Positions 11,701-22,776 of a stretch of DNA of 64,000 nt are shown piece after piece; within the stretch, counting starts at the first letter, position 1; each line of letters opens with the position of its first letter. A program made the translations under genes and the position numbers. Location: contig NW_008709945.1 in NCBI RefSeq assembly GCF_000327385.1, forward strand, positions 1,422,459 to 1,486,458, given 5' to 3'. This DNA is from Lottia gigantea (Eukaryota; Mollusca; Gastropoda; Lottiidae). The notes under the pieces were generated by a model. It searched no databases. It saw only the letters and a program-made list of their open reading frames with translations, and had not been told where the DNA came from.

Positions 11701-14700
11701 CAGTTACCAATGGGATCATTTTAGGGGCTACATTTGCCTTCGTTATTTCTGGAGTTTTCTTCATAAGAGTTTTGGAATTTGTAAGCGTTATAGTTTTCAT
11801 ATTTTGAGAATTTGTAGCCAGCGGCTTCAACTGAGAAGTCAAAGATGACAAATTGACCATTGTAACTGGTTTTCCACTTGGAACACTTTGTTTGACAATA
11901 TTTGGCACTGTTTGTACTTTCGCCACATTCAATAATGACTGGGCACTAGAGTTCTGTGTTGTTTGAGGGGAGATTGTTATGGTATTTTGTTGAGTAGAGA
12001 TACCAGTTGAAACCTGTGTTTTAGTCTGAGGTAGAGCTTGTAGACCCTTTGGTGTCACCATAAGTTTAAAACTAGGGCTGGGTGGTGGAGTAGCAAATAC
12101 GCTGGAATTATTGGACACAACCACTGGATTCTTTGGTTGTTGATAACAATTTGAAGCGTTCAGAGGTAAAACAATTTTAGCTCCTAAAGAATGATTCTGT
12201 ATCAAGCTTTTAGCTCCTACTTGCTTGCTTGTTGCAGAGGTCTGGGTAGTTCCAGGGGAGGTAACTAACAAAGATGTAGTTTTATTGACAGGTTTAGCTA
12301 CAGTCACTGAATTATTTACCGAAACCAGATTGGTTGTTGAAGCTGTCAATCTAAGCGTTTTCATTTGATTGGCAGGTACATTTTGACCATTTGAAACAAT
12401 AGCACTATTATCATTCACAATCACTTTAGGAAGTAGTAAAATATTTCCTTTAGCATCTTTACAACGAAGGTAAACTGTTTTAGTTTGATTTTTAGGAGAG
12501 GATGTAAGAGTGGGTGTGGCTTTAGTTGGGTCTGAAAGCTCACCCCTCTTCTTTCCAAAATTTGGATCTAAAAGTAACTCCTTAAGATTCTCCTTTCTGT
12601 GTCCTAAATCTGGTTTCTTTAATTCTAGTGGTACTTTTGGCTTTGATGAAGGCTCAGTTTTTATTTTTTTAGCTGGAGATTTGTCCTCAACCAAAGTCTG
12701 TTTCACTGGAGAATGACTGATTGTATGGTTCCTTTCTAATGGGGAGGTAATTAAAGCATGTTCCTCAGAGTTATCTTCACTTGTAGGCTCTTTAGTTTTG
12801 GAGGTGGAATTGGTTGCATTGGCTTTGTTGCGTGTTATAGAAATAGGTTTTGGTATATTAACTTGTGTCACCTCTCTTTCTAATTCTACATCAACTACCT
12901 ACAAATACAGTCAAATATATAAGGTTAATACGGTAAAATCGTTCAGATAATTAAAATGAATGATTAACACAGAAACAAATGGACATACCAATTTATGTCA
13001 AATCAAATGAACAGAAATGAGGCTTTATACTGAAAGACACAGAAAATACACTCTGTTATGTTCAGAGTAAGGCAAAGATTCCGTCGCTAGAAATAACAAT
13101 TAGTCCATCTGAACTGAACAATTTCAAAGTAAAACAAGAAAATAACTTACTGTTTCTGCCCCTAATGTCTGTAAACCAGTATAGGTTCTATCAAGCTGAA
13201 ATTACAAGGTTTTTCATAATTCAATTCTTTAAATCTTAAAATACATCTTTGAGGATAAGCTGTAGCATAGTCAGAAAAAGTGTTGAAATCTTTATATGAC
13301 ATCATTTTCTTGGTTATTTCGAACAAATGGTGGTCTGTATGTGCAAATCTTAAGATCTTGAAAAAGTTATCTTTCCTTACTATTCCAGTCGACCCAGCTG
13401 TAAATTGGTATGTTTTGGACGAGGACCAGCTGGTATAGAGCATCACTGTGAAACAACTATTTGGTATGAAATCAGCTCGCAATCCAAACTATAAAACATT
13501 AAACATACCTTCAGATTATGTATTATATCCACCTTTTTATTACGACCATCTATAAAAAATAGTTGTATTCGAACAGGGAATTCCCCCCAGCCTCTTCTAG
13601 TTAGATGAAATGGTGGCTGACTGAAAAATACAACATTTCATTCAAAATGTCATGTGTATGTATGATGTATACATCTTTATTTTCAAATGCTTCAATATGT
13701 TAGAAAAGACATAGGAGATTAGGGTGGTGGGGACAAAAACAGCTACTGTTGACAAGCAACTAGTCAATATTCAACAGAAAGCAATTTTAAATAGACCTAA
13801 GGGTTTCTTAAGGCATCAAAAATTAAGCTGTAGAAATTAAATTGATTTATAGACCAGAACTGCTAGTCACTGTTACTTTCAGATGTGATGTTTCTTTCTG
13901 TATTTAGTATATTTTCTACATACCTTATCTCAACTAAATCATTTGGTCTATAACTTGGATGAAGAAAAAACCAAATCTTTTTAATAAATCCTTCAATTCT
14001 AGGTGAGTCTTTAGAACCTCGAACATACACCATCCATTTATGTGTTGATTGATCATTGATTTCTCGCTGTTCTACTGGTATATATCTAGAAAATAGAATT
14101 TATAATGAAATCATTCTAAATTATTTTAAATACTTACTTCAAATCAAATAGTAGTCCTGAACATTGGCGTTTTTGTCGGCCGATTCGATTAGGTAGACTA
14201 GCTATTTTGTGCGTTTGTGAGCCAGGACGATTAGGCTAATCGGTGCATTTGTGAGACAGTTTACCTAAAGTACGAGTGTTGGCGATTTGATTAGGCTTTT
14301 CCAAGATGGCGGCATGTGGAAGTTGCTAATGTAATCAAAATAGCGGTCTTTCATTGGTTGTCAGCGGAGGCAGCCATATTGCCAAATCGCCGAATTGAAT
14401 TTCGCATTTGTGGACCACTGCTAATCTAAAACCACTGCTAATCTAAACCAAATCCACCAAATCGACAACCTAATCGAATCGGCCCACAAAAACGCCTCAT
14501 AAAACATTTACATGATATTGTCATAATAATCACCCTGTAGCAACAATTATGAAGAGATCACACACAATAATGTGAACTAGAATTGATTTATTGCACACAG
14601 GTTAATAAAAAAAGACATTACTATCATGTGTAAAATGGCATAAATTTAGGGAACAGAATGACATTTTCTATCTGTAGACGAAGATAAGCCAAAGTTTAAG

Positions 14701-17069
14701 TAAAAAATCAAAATATAAATGTATTTACTTTGACACATTTCCAACAATAATTCTCTTTTTTATCTTAAACCTAGAATCTCTAGACGCTTGTGGACTGGTC
14801 ATGATTTTACTTTCTGATGTAGTGGATTTATCAACAACTTTCTAAAATAACAAAGTTTCATTAACATTTTTCCTGATCTTCATAATTCAAAACCTAATTT
14901 CCATCCTCACTTTTAATATCATCATTATTGATGAGGTCATTTCTCTCAAACTGTTTGTCTATTTGAAAATAAACATGTTCAATCACCCGATTGAGGTGCT
15001 AAAGATCAAGTACAACCAGTTTTTTCTGGGTCACCTTTCAAAAAAAAATCTAACTTTCAATTTTCTACAAGTAAAATTTGCGACTTTAAGACTTACTCCT
15101 ATCATAAGATTTTTTCTGGAACGGGGGGCCCTGCTCTACTGAAACATGACCAACAAAGCAACACAAAGCACTGATAAATAGAGAAGGATGTAAACTTACT
15201 GAAGTTGATGTAGAGGTATTAATATGTTCACTGTTTGATGTTACAGTAGCATTAGGTTTAATGGAGGTAGATCTACCATCTTTAACTGTTTTACCAAGAT
15301 GATTTTTAACAGCTGGATGTATAGTAGGCTGTACATTAGATTTCTATAACATTTCAAAAAATTAACATTAATTATAGCAATGTTTTTTCATCTTCTTTTA
15401 CATCATAATACAAACAGTTTCAAATGAATATCTTCTATTTGCTGTAAGCATGCAATTAGTGAGATACAAACTATAACATCTAATTTGAAAATTTACATGT
15501 TTAATTTTTATATGACACTTTAACTTTATTGTTTCAGTATACAGGCTTGGTTTTTACCAATAATATCATTTATACTAGACCCTTCTACAATGCCTTGGAA
15601 CACAGTGTGGACTGTGTGGAAAATATTCGCCAAAAACGAAATCAGATAAAAAATACAAAAATAAGCAAGATTTTGTTCATATAAAGTTAGACATACCAAA
15701 TTATGTTTTTGGTGTATTGATGAACCATAATAATTAGCCACAATACAAGCTCTTAATCTGTCCATCATTAATCTCGACTGACATAATTTCTGCAAAAAAA
15801 AATTAATAATTTCATAACTAAAATGGGGGTAAGAAATGGCACAAATTGAATAAAGAATAGTCCACTATTAAAGATGGGTTCCCTTATTTTCATTTATATA
15901 CATGAAAATGCTAATACTTATATGAATAGAAAGTAGAAGTGTTCTTATGACCTGTAAAAACACCAGTTTGTCTCACATGTCCATAATTAATTCATAATCA
16001 GCTAAATCAGAAGAGAATTAACAGCAGAATTCCGATGAGTGACCGATCAAGAAAGGTCAAAAAAGACTTTTTGTTTATCCAGACTGTACATACATGGACA
16101 TTTATGATTGGTTAAATATCTTAATTATTACGCAGTATTAAGAATAATACTTGATAATTCATTAAAAAAACCAATCAAATAGCTTACTTAATTTGACACT
16201 AAAAAATAAGGAAAACCATCTTTAAAGATTTGGTGAGGAACCTCCAATCAACATGGGTCTAAAAATGATTTGTTTTGTACACATGAACACACGCATAAAA
16301 CTATTGAATATTTTATCAGTACTGGAAACCCTCTCATATAAAAAAAAACTCATGGACCCATCAAGCTATTTAGATTGAGTGAACCATTGTCTCATTTATT
16401 CATTTATAAGTCATGGTTTCAACGAGGATGCCCAATGATTTAGGCTTATGATTTATGTGTAGGGAAAAACACTTTGTACGTCACAGAGATTGCTAGTAGG
16501 ATTTATGGAATTTCCATTTAACTAGACCTGCATACATTAAGCAATTTCTATCCTTGACATGAGCACTTAGTGCTGAATCTTGATTTAACTTTACCTGATC
16601 AATAATGTTTACTTCATGTTCTTTATTTTCTATTTCTATATTAAACTGTGTTTGTATGACACTTTCAATCTTTTTAACGGCAGCTTTCTTTGCTATAAAA
16701 TATAAATAATGTCATTAATATAAAATCATGTTAAAAATTTTCTTTGTGATTGTTAAAGTTGCTAATTAAGTTTAAGTTCATATACCAATGGTGCAGGTCA
16801 ATTCAAATTCACCATATTTACCAACACAGTGCACAGAAACTGTGAGGGGTTTGACCACCCAAAGTGCTCTAGGAGGCCCATGGGTCCCAGACTGCTCTGT
16901 CTGTCCCTGACATTGCTAAAATATTTCAGAAAACCGAAATACCTGTAAATCTTAATGATAAAACAATATAATTACCATCTTTTTCCAACACCCTTTGACG
17001 TTTATTTTGCTGAATCGAAACATCTTCATAATCTGGATCAGTTTCAATCAAATTTCTTTTCCCACTCAT
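7993..17069 (-). CDS. YEATS2: YEATS domain-containing protein 2 (ATAC complex subunit), complete
   Basis: YEATS2 is the acyl-histone reader of the ATAC histone acetyltransferase complex. Seventeen coding exons (5' to 3'): 17069-16976, 16692-16595, 15789-15697, 15343-15200, 14841-14729, 14085-13924, 13620-13509, 13195-13151, 12898-11031, 10648-10572, 10357-10278, 9901-9766, 9555-9394, 9027-8903, 8737-8663, 8476-8412, 8116-7993. They total 3573 nt, or 1190 residues plus stop, with all phases consistent. The N-terminus ([24 protein letters not shown]) matches vertebrate YEATS2, which is about 1.4k residues; the shortfall appears to be in the Ser/Thr/Asn-rich middle. The YEATS domain spans about residues 170-290, a conserved [13 protein letters not shown] block lies in the last third, and a histone-fold-like tail ends the protein. 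The start ATG has A at -3, and an acceptor just upstream (17091) suggests a 5' UTR intron. Confidence 0.96.
11031..12898 (-). other. YEATS2: YEATS2 giant central exon (1868 nt)
   Basis: This single exon codes for residues 288-909. It opens with [10 protein letters not shown], the end of the YEATS region, and continues as a long low-complexity sequence rich in Ser, Thr, Asn, Gln, Val and Lys without recognisable domains. Such a segment is expected to be disordered. Vertebrate YEATS2 spreads the equivalent linker over many exons; that comparison is from memory. Confidence 0.9.
13509..14085 (-). other. YEATS2: YEATS domain core exons
   Basis: Exons 14085-13924 and 13620-13509 encode the core of the acyl-lysine reader: [10 protein letters not shown], then [12 protein letters not shown], then [18 protein letters not shown]. 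The two aromatic residues known to sandwich acylated lysine in human YEATS2 (Tyr262 and Trp282) correspond to Tyr226 and Trp246 here, with the same 20-residue spacing. Histone acyl-lysine binding is therefore expected to be intact. Confidence 0.92.
14166..14496. mobile_element. MITE with 29-bp terminal inverted repeats in a YEATS2 intron
   Basis: The 331-bp element starts with GGCGTTTTTGTCGGCC and ends with the inverted form GGCCCACAAAAACGCC. The TIRs (14166-14194 and 14468-14496) match at 28 of 29 positions. It has no coding capacity, contains a tandem duplication of CCACTGCTAATCTAAA near its right end, and sits in the YEATS2 intron between exons 14841-14729 and 14085-13924. No clear target-site duplication was found, so the superfamily is not assigned. 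The near-identical ends suggest a fairly recent insertion. Confidence 0.8.
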
Positions 17070-17769
17070 CTTGATCACACTGTAGTAGTCTACAAAAAGA
17101 CAGAGATAAAAATTAAGTCATTTCTTAATAGGTCAGATCTTTTAGTCTGCTGGTCTAACCTGACAACAGAAAACTAACAGTTTCCTGTAGCTTCTACTTT
17201 GAACATCCATAAAAAATGAAAAGAAAGAATACTGGTACATGCATATAATTATACAGCATAACTTTATAGTGATCTGTGGAAGTGAATGCACTTTTATAAT
17301 GCCCTTAGATGTTATTCTTTGTAAATCCATTAGGAAGCCAAAGTTCAAATAGATATAGTCAAGCATGGTTCGCCGGGTTAATAAGTCATGTGGTCACCTT
17401 TTTTCAAGGTGTTATAAAAATCAAAAAGTAAAATAAATAATTGGCAGTCTACACTGTTTTACAAAATCAGTGACTCATTGTTCTGAGAGGACACTGTTAA
17501 TTAGAGCGATAAGGAAATGACATCATGGGGCATCATGCGGGCATGATTAAACATCTCATCCCTTCGGCCGCATGTAAATAAACCCATTCAAAAACAAAAT
17601 ATTTGGATGGGAGGGGCAATTCGGTGACAATTATAAATCTGATTTAATTTCAGATATCTCGAAATGAAATCAGATAAATGAGCAGTTTTCAAGCAAATTG
17701 AAATACTTCTTGCAAAATAACACAGATTATCTAAAATTTGGACATCATACCAAAAACAACACTACCAAA

Positions 17770-18520
17770 ATTTGCTTCTGGGCGCCGCCATCTTGAACAA
17801 TTCTCGCTAACGATTGGTTGGAAAATTAATTACCTCCCCTGACACACTAAGGGGGAGATAATCACAAACTTAAAATAAATCAGACCACAAAGAAACCAAA
17901 GTAGCCAGTGTTACGGTACCAGTGGTAGACTTTATAGAGACAAAGAGTTGTAATAATAGTTCCATGGTAAAGAAAACGAGATAAATATCCTCCGAAATAT
18001 CGTAAAAATTATAGATTTAGGTTTTGAGAAGGTTTTTTTTTAGTATAAGCTGAAAAAGAAGAGTCAACCTTATGACAGGACAGAACAGAACTGGCCAAGC
18101 TTACAACATTCAACAAAGTACAGACTACAGTTGAATGATTTGAGTCGAGTTGAGTCGAGTCGATTGGTTATTAGGCCCTATATCTCTTTCAACTTGTCAG
18201 CTCCAAATTAGTCTAATGGAATCGAAGATTCACGTCCAATTAAAGCTTATTTTAGCTTTGATTTTAAAAAAGTGTAATGTAAAAATGAATCGCCGTATTT
18301 TTTCTTCTTTCATATTCTACCTGGAAATTGCATTAGATCTATTTGTTTAAAAGCCAATTATCTAAGCAAATTTCTGATATCCAGTCGTCATCGTTTAAAA
18401 TCATTTCAATGAAAAAGGACTGGTAAATCGAAAAAGTAGAAACGGTCTGATATAATCAAATCCAGCCCGTTATGTTAATGAATTAGGTCACACAGGTAAA
18501 CAAGATGGCCGACATCAATA
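17770..18520. promoter_or_regulatory. Probable divergent promoter of YEATS2 (-) and the DCLK gene (+)
   Basis: No TATA box is seen. At 17784-17794 the minus strand reads AAGATGGCGGC, a full YY1 consensus of the kind found just downstream of many TATA-less start sites. A CCAAT box in the same orientation lies just upstream (plus strand ATTGG at 17813-17817). About 700 bp away, the plus strand reads AAGATGGC at 18502-18509, again followed by a probable first exon. The arrangement suggests two outward-facing start sites sharing one upstream region. This is inference from motifs only. Confidence 0.5.
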
Positions 18521-18580
18521 TCCACAATTAGCGGCCAAATATCGTCTATTTCGTTAAAATTTGTCAAGTTTCGGATAAAT
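18500..18580 (+). other. Candidate 5' UTR exon of the DCLK gene
   Basis: The stretch ends in a perfect donor (ATAAAT, then GTAAGTAAAC from 18581) and begins with a YY1-like motif. No downstream gene on this strand other than the DCLK gene is visible before 22777, where a good acceptor (TATTTTTTAG, ending 22714) precedes the coding start. It contains an 8-codon upstream reading frame starting at 18505. Splicing from 18580 to 22715 is inferred. Confidence 0.4.
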
Positions 18581-19095
18581 GTAAGTAAACTTTATGATCT
18601 AAAAATGCAATCTGAATAATTTTGACGTGGTTTAGTTACAATTTCCTGTCCGTGCGGCACGTTATTATTCAAGAGGCGATTTAAAGTGTTGGTTTCTATG
18701 GCAAACAAATAATTACGGCTGTCAAGTCACTGTCGCACTAAAGCGAGCGGTATCATCATTAGATTGGATGAGAAAAGTTTGTGCTTTTTAAGAAAAGTCT
18801 TGTAGCAAATTCCAACTCTATTCTAAACCAAACCAAACCCAAAACGACCGACAGCCTACTATTATTTCATAATAATTTTTTTTGTCACATTTTATAAAGG
18901 TTAGCCTTCATTTGACAATCCCCAAGATGTTTCTAATGAATTTTTTATATCAATAACAACATAACAGAAATTATTACATGGATAAAAATTTCTAATTCTG
19001 ATTTTGTTTTTTATTTTTGGGTAATGAATAAGAATGTTAATCTAAAAATTTTATTAAACTATATTTTATGTTAGGTCAAAATAATATTTTTCAAG

Positions 19096-19444
19096 TTAGA
19101 GGGACAGGAGCGCCATCCATTTGACCAATCTTATCTTAGTCTCAGAAACAGGAATTTTTTAGCCAAGCTAAGCTGTAATAGTGATAACAGCTTACTGCCG
19201 AAATTTGAGCCCTCAAATCCATGTGTGTCCAGAATTATCTGTGTTTGATATTTACATTATCATTTCTTGATCCTCTGCAAAATATTATAGAAACAACATA
19301 TTTAGAAAAAGAAAATAAAATTCCTAGTTTGAGGTTGTTTTGAAGGAATTATGCAATTTTTAAAAATTTAGAGTACTTCTGAAGACTATTTACATAAATT
19401 CCAATCTCAAATCAACCCCCAAAAATGGCAATCTATCCCTTTAA
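19096..19444 (-). mobile_element. TTAA-flanked MITE, copy A
   Basis: The left end reads TTAGAGGGACAGGAGCGCCAT; the right end, read inverted, begins TTAAAGGGATAG and continues TTGCCAT. The ends are therefore degenerate inverted repeats of a TTAAAGGGAYAG...GCCAT type. A second copy in inverse orientation lies at 40785-41093, sharing TTCCTGTTTCTGA, GATTGGTC and CCTCAAACTAG blocks in order. TTAA at the borders is typical of piggyBac-like elements, but the family is only suggested. Copies have diverged markedly. Confidence 0.65.
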
Positions 19445-21739
19445 AGGAGTGACAATGATTTGAATTGTCACCTTTTGTAGACACACATGATCAATCTTTG
19501 TTAACATAAACTCTATTTGATCAAATAACAATTTTATGTTAGGCCACAAATTATATGTTTAGAGTATGGTTCGATATAGTATCGTATCCCGAATACGGGT
19601 TTTCACATGGTCTTATTAACCCATATTAAACTAAGCCCACTTCGGTTTGTGAGCATGGAAATAAGATTTGGGCTATTTAAATCTGACCAATCAGATCGGT
19701 GCACAGAAATGAAGTCGGGAAAATAAAAGACATAATCGATTTGCTACCACTCGTTTGAAGAGATAAATATACATTCTTTCCACTTTCCACAGTAAATATT
19801 CCAAAGGTTTGATTTTCTATCAGCTTCAATTCTTAACCGAACATCTTACTTAATTCTGTATCGTACATATTAATCAAAACATTTAATGACACGCTGATTT
19901 AGTTTTGTTTACATAGCGTCATAATGAGTGGTTTGGCTGAAATTTCCTACAAAGATTCCAGAGCCAATTTTGATTGGACAATAATTATCTATGAATATGT
20001 AATTTTCATCACTGGTATTAACACAGCACCGAGGTAGTATGACGAATGAAGGCTTAGTTTGTACACAATGCTGATATAAATGTATTTTTCCATGCCATTA
20101 AAGGCAGGGTAATTTTTTATATGCATTCACGGTTTTCTCAAATTTAACATTTGTTGATGAACAAAATAATATATTTTTTCAAATATCAGTATAAACTATA
20201 TTTAAGAAGTATCGCTATATATCTCATATTGTGATATATAAATGATAAATATTGTGATATTTGCTTGAACCAATATCCCCCAGTCGTGATACTAACTCAA
20301 CCTACGCTGTGATCGATCTGCAGACTGCCTAGATTAGATAAGAATAATACTAAGACAAACTATAAATTCTTTATGTCAATATCATAATGATAAGCCAATA
20401 ATTATTATCATGAGATTAAGCTACCAGTAGTCTTGACATGTTATTTCTATAACCACGGGAAGGTCAAGTATTCAGATATTTAAATACGGTGTATGGAGCA
20501 ATATTACTCTAAATTATTTTATAGTTTGATATAGTTTTTTAGAAAAGATATGACATGCTTTTTCGTATTGGTAAGATTTTGATTGTTGATCTTTCATCAA
20601 AGGGAATCAAAATTTATTGTTCTTGAATTAAGACAAATGACTTGTAAAAGTAAAAGAAATGCAGCTAAAGCTGAAATGCAATTTTTTAACCATTCTGAGA
20701 ATGACCTAATTGAGAATTGAAGACATTTCTAAAAGTATAAAGATGTTTGTTCATTGAAAGGAGGATGTTTCTGAATTTGATTTAAAATATTTGATGTCAG
20801 CTCTCTTACATCTTTATCCATAAGATTTGGTGTTCTTGAGATCCAGATTTCTTTCCAGAACTGTACAGTTTACTGTCAATCAATATACATGTACACCAAA
20901 CTATAATACAGGTAGTTCTCATTTGTTTGTTCAGTAACTATTTCTATAGTTATTGCCCTTGACATAACAAAATATTTTTTTCGTTTCACTTTGAGGCTTA
21001 GTAAGGAATTACCAAGGTCAAATAGTACATGTAGTTGTTTTTCCAAAACTGAAATAATTGAAATTTGTCAGCTATGAAAATAAGGATTGTCATAGATAAA
21101 TATACAATGTAAGAAAAGTATATGGACAATATCTTCTATACTGATCAATAGTCAATAGTCAATATTATAAATCAATAAGTTATATGTAAACTGATCAATG
21201 TATATACCAATCTTAGACAACAATAGTAACTTGGCAACTTGTCAAACTATTTGATATCGGACTGCCAATTCTAATATATTTATTTTACCATATCTTTTTA
21301 CCAACTAAACTTATTCCCTAAACTTATCTAATTAACTTGCAACAGAGCAAAATTTTGTATACCCTTCCACTGCGATTCTGTTTGTTAACCAAACATTCCT
21401 TTTAGAGAGTCCATATAGCTGATAATGTTTATTTCACATAATATTTACTTAATGTAGCTCAGACTTGAAAGAATCGTAATAAATGAAATTTATTGATATA
21501 CCAGATAGAATGATAATGAAGTGTTTCAAGGTTCTATAGAATATTTGATTGGATAAAATTATCAGAAAACAAGTTAGATAATGTCTATATAATTATTCTA
21601 CCATTCTAGACTTTGTATAAATATACAGTTGCTAACAATATTTTATAGATTGGAATGAGTAGTATATAGCTTTAGATACTGTGGTGATTTATTTGATTAT
21701 TTGGTTTGGATTTTTTGTGAGCCCTACCAGACTTTTCAG

Positions 21740-22620
21740 TGAGGCTTGTGATTTATTCTGAAGGCTGGTGACTTATTTGTGAGGCTGGTGACTTATTTGA
21801 ATGTTTGCTAATTTTTTTGAAAGGTTGGTGACTTATTCGAAAGGTTGGTGACTTATTTGTGACATATTTGAATAGTTGGTGACTTATTTGAAATGTTGGT
21901 GACTTATCTGAAAGGCTAGTGACTTATTTGAGTAGTGGTGATGTATTTGAAAGATTGCTGACTTATTTGAATGGTTGCTGACTTATTTGAAAGGATAGTG
22001 ACTATCTGTGACTTTTTTGAAAGGCTGGCGACTTATTTGTGATTTACATGAAAGGTTGGTTAAATATTTGAAAGGATGGTGACTTATTTGTGACTTATTT
22101 GAAAGACTGGTGACCTATTGGAGGAGTGGTGATGTATTTGAATGGTTGCTGACTTATTTGAAAGGTTAGTGACTTTATTTGTGACTTATTTTGAAAGGAT
22201 AGTGACTTATTTGTGACTTATTTTGAAAGGATAGTGACTTATTTGTGACTTATTTGAAAGGATAGTGACTTTATTTGTGACTTATTTTGAAAGGATAGTG
22301 ACTTTATTTGTGACTTATTTGAAAGGATAGTGACTTTATTTGTGACTTATTTTGAAAGGATAGTGACTTATTTGTGACTTATTTGAAAGGATAGTGACTT
22401 TATTTGTGACTTATTTTGAAAGGATAGTGACTTTATTTGTGACTTATTTGAAAGGATAGTGACTTTATTTGTGACTTATTTTGAAAGGATAGTGACTTTA
22501 TTTGTGACTTATTTTGAAAGGATAGTGACTTTATTTGTGACTTATTTGAAAGGATGTTGAATTACTTGAGGAGTGGTGATTTATTTGAAATGTTGGTGAT
22601 TTATTTGAAATGTTGGTGAA
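21740..22620. repeat. GTGACTTATTTG minisatellite upstream of the DCLK coding start
   Basis: The array is built on GTGACTTATTTGAAAGG-like units. Its right half is a more regular higher-order repeat of about 33 bp (TGACTTATTTTGAAAGGATAG plus TGACTTTATTTG). It ends about 95 bp before the splice acceptor that precedes the DCLK start codon. No coding potential. Confidence 0.85.
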
Positions 22621-22776
22621 ACACATCAATCTCTGTCATTGTGATTATAAATTTAGCATTTAATCTTCAGAGAGTTCACATGGTATTTTGATTTCTCCAT
22701 TTTTTATTTTTTAGATGAAGGCTGGTACACCAAAATGTTATTTGAAAACCTGGAGAAATAAATAAAAAATAGACAA

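Larger units (their letters stand above)
18581..22714. other. Probable first intron of the DCLK gene; no coding signal
   Basis: I find no exon-like reading frame here. The stretch holds one MITE (19096-19444), a block near 19570-20130 with some higher-GC sequence but no recognised element, and a long minisatellite near the right end. Confidence 0.45.
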
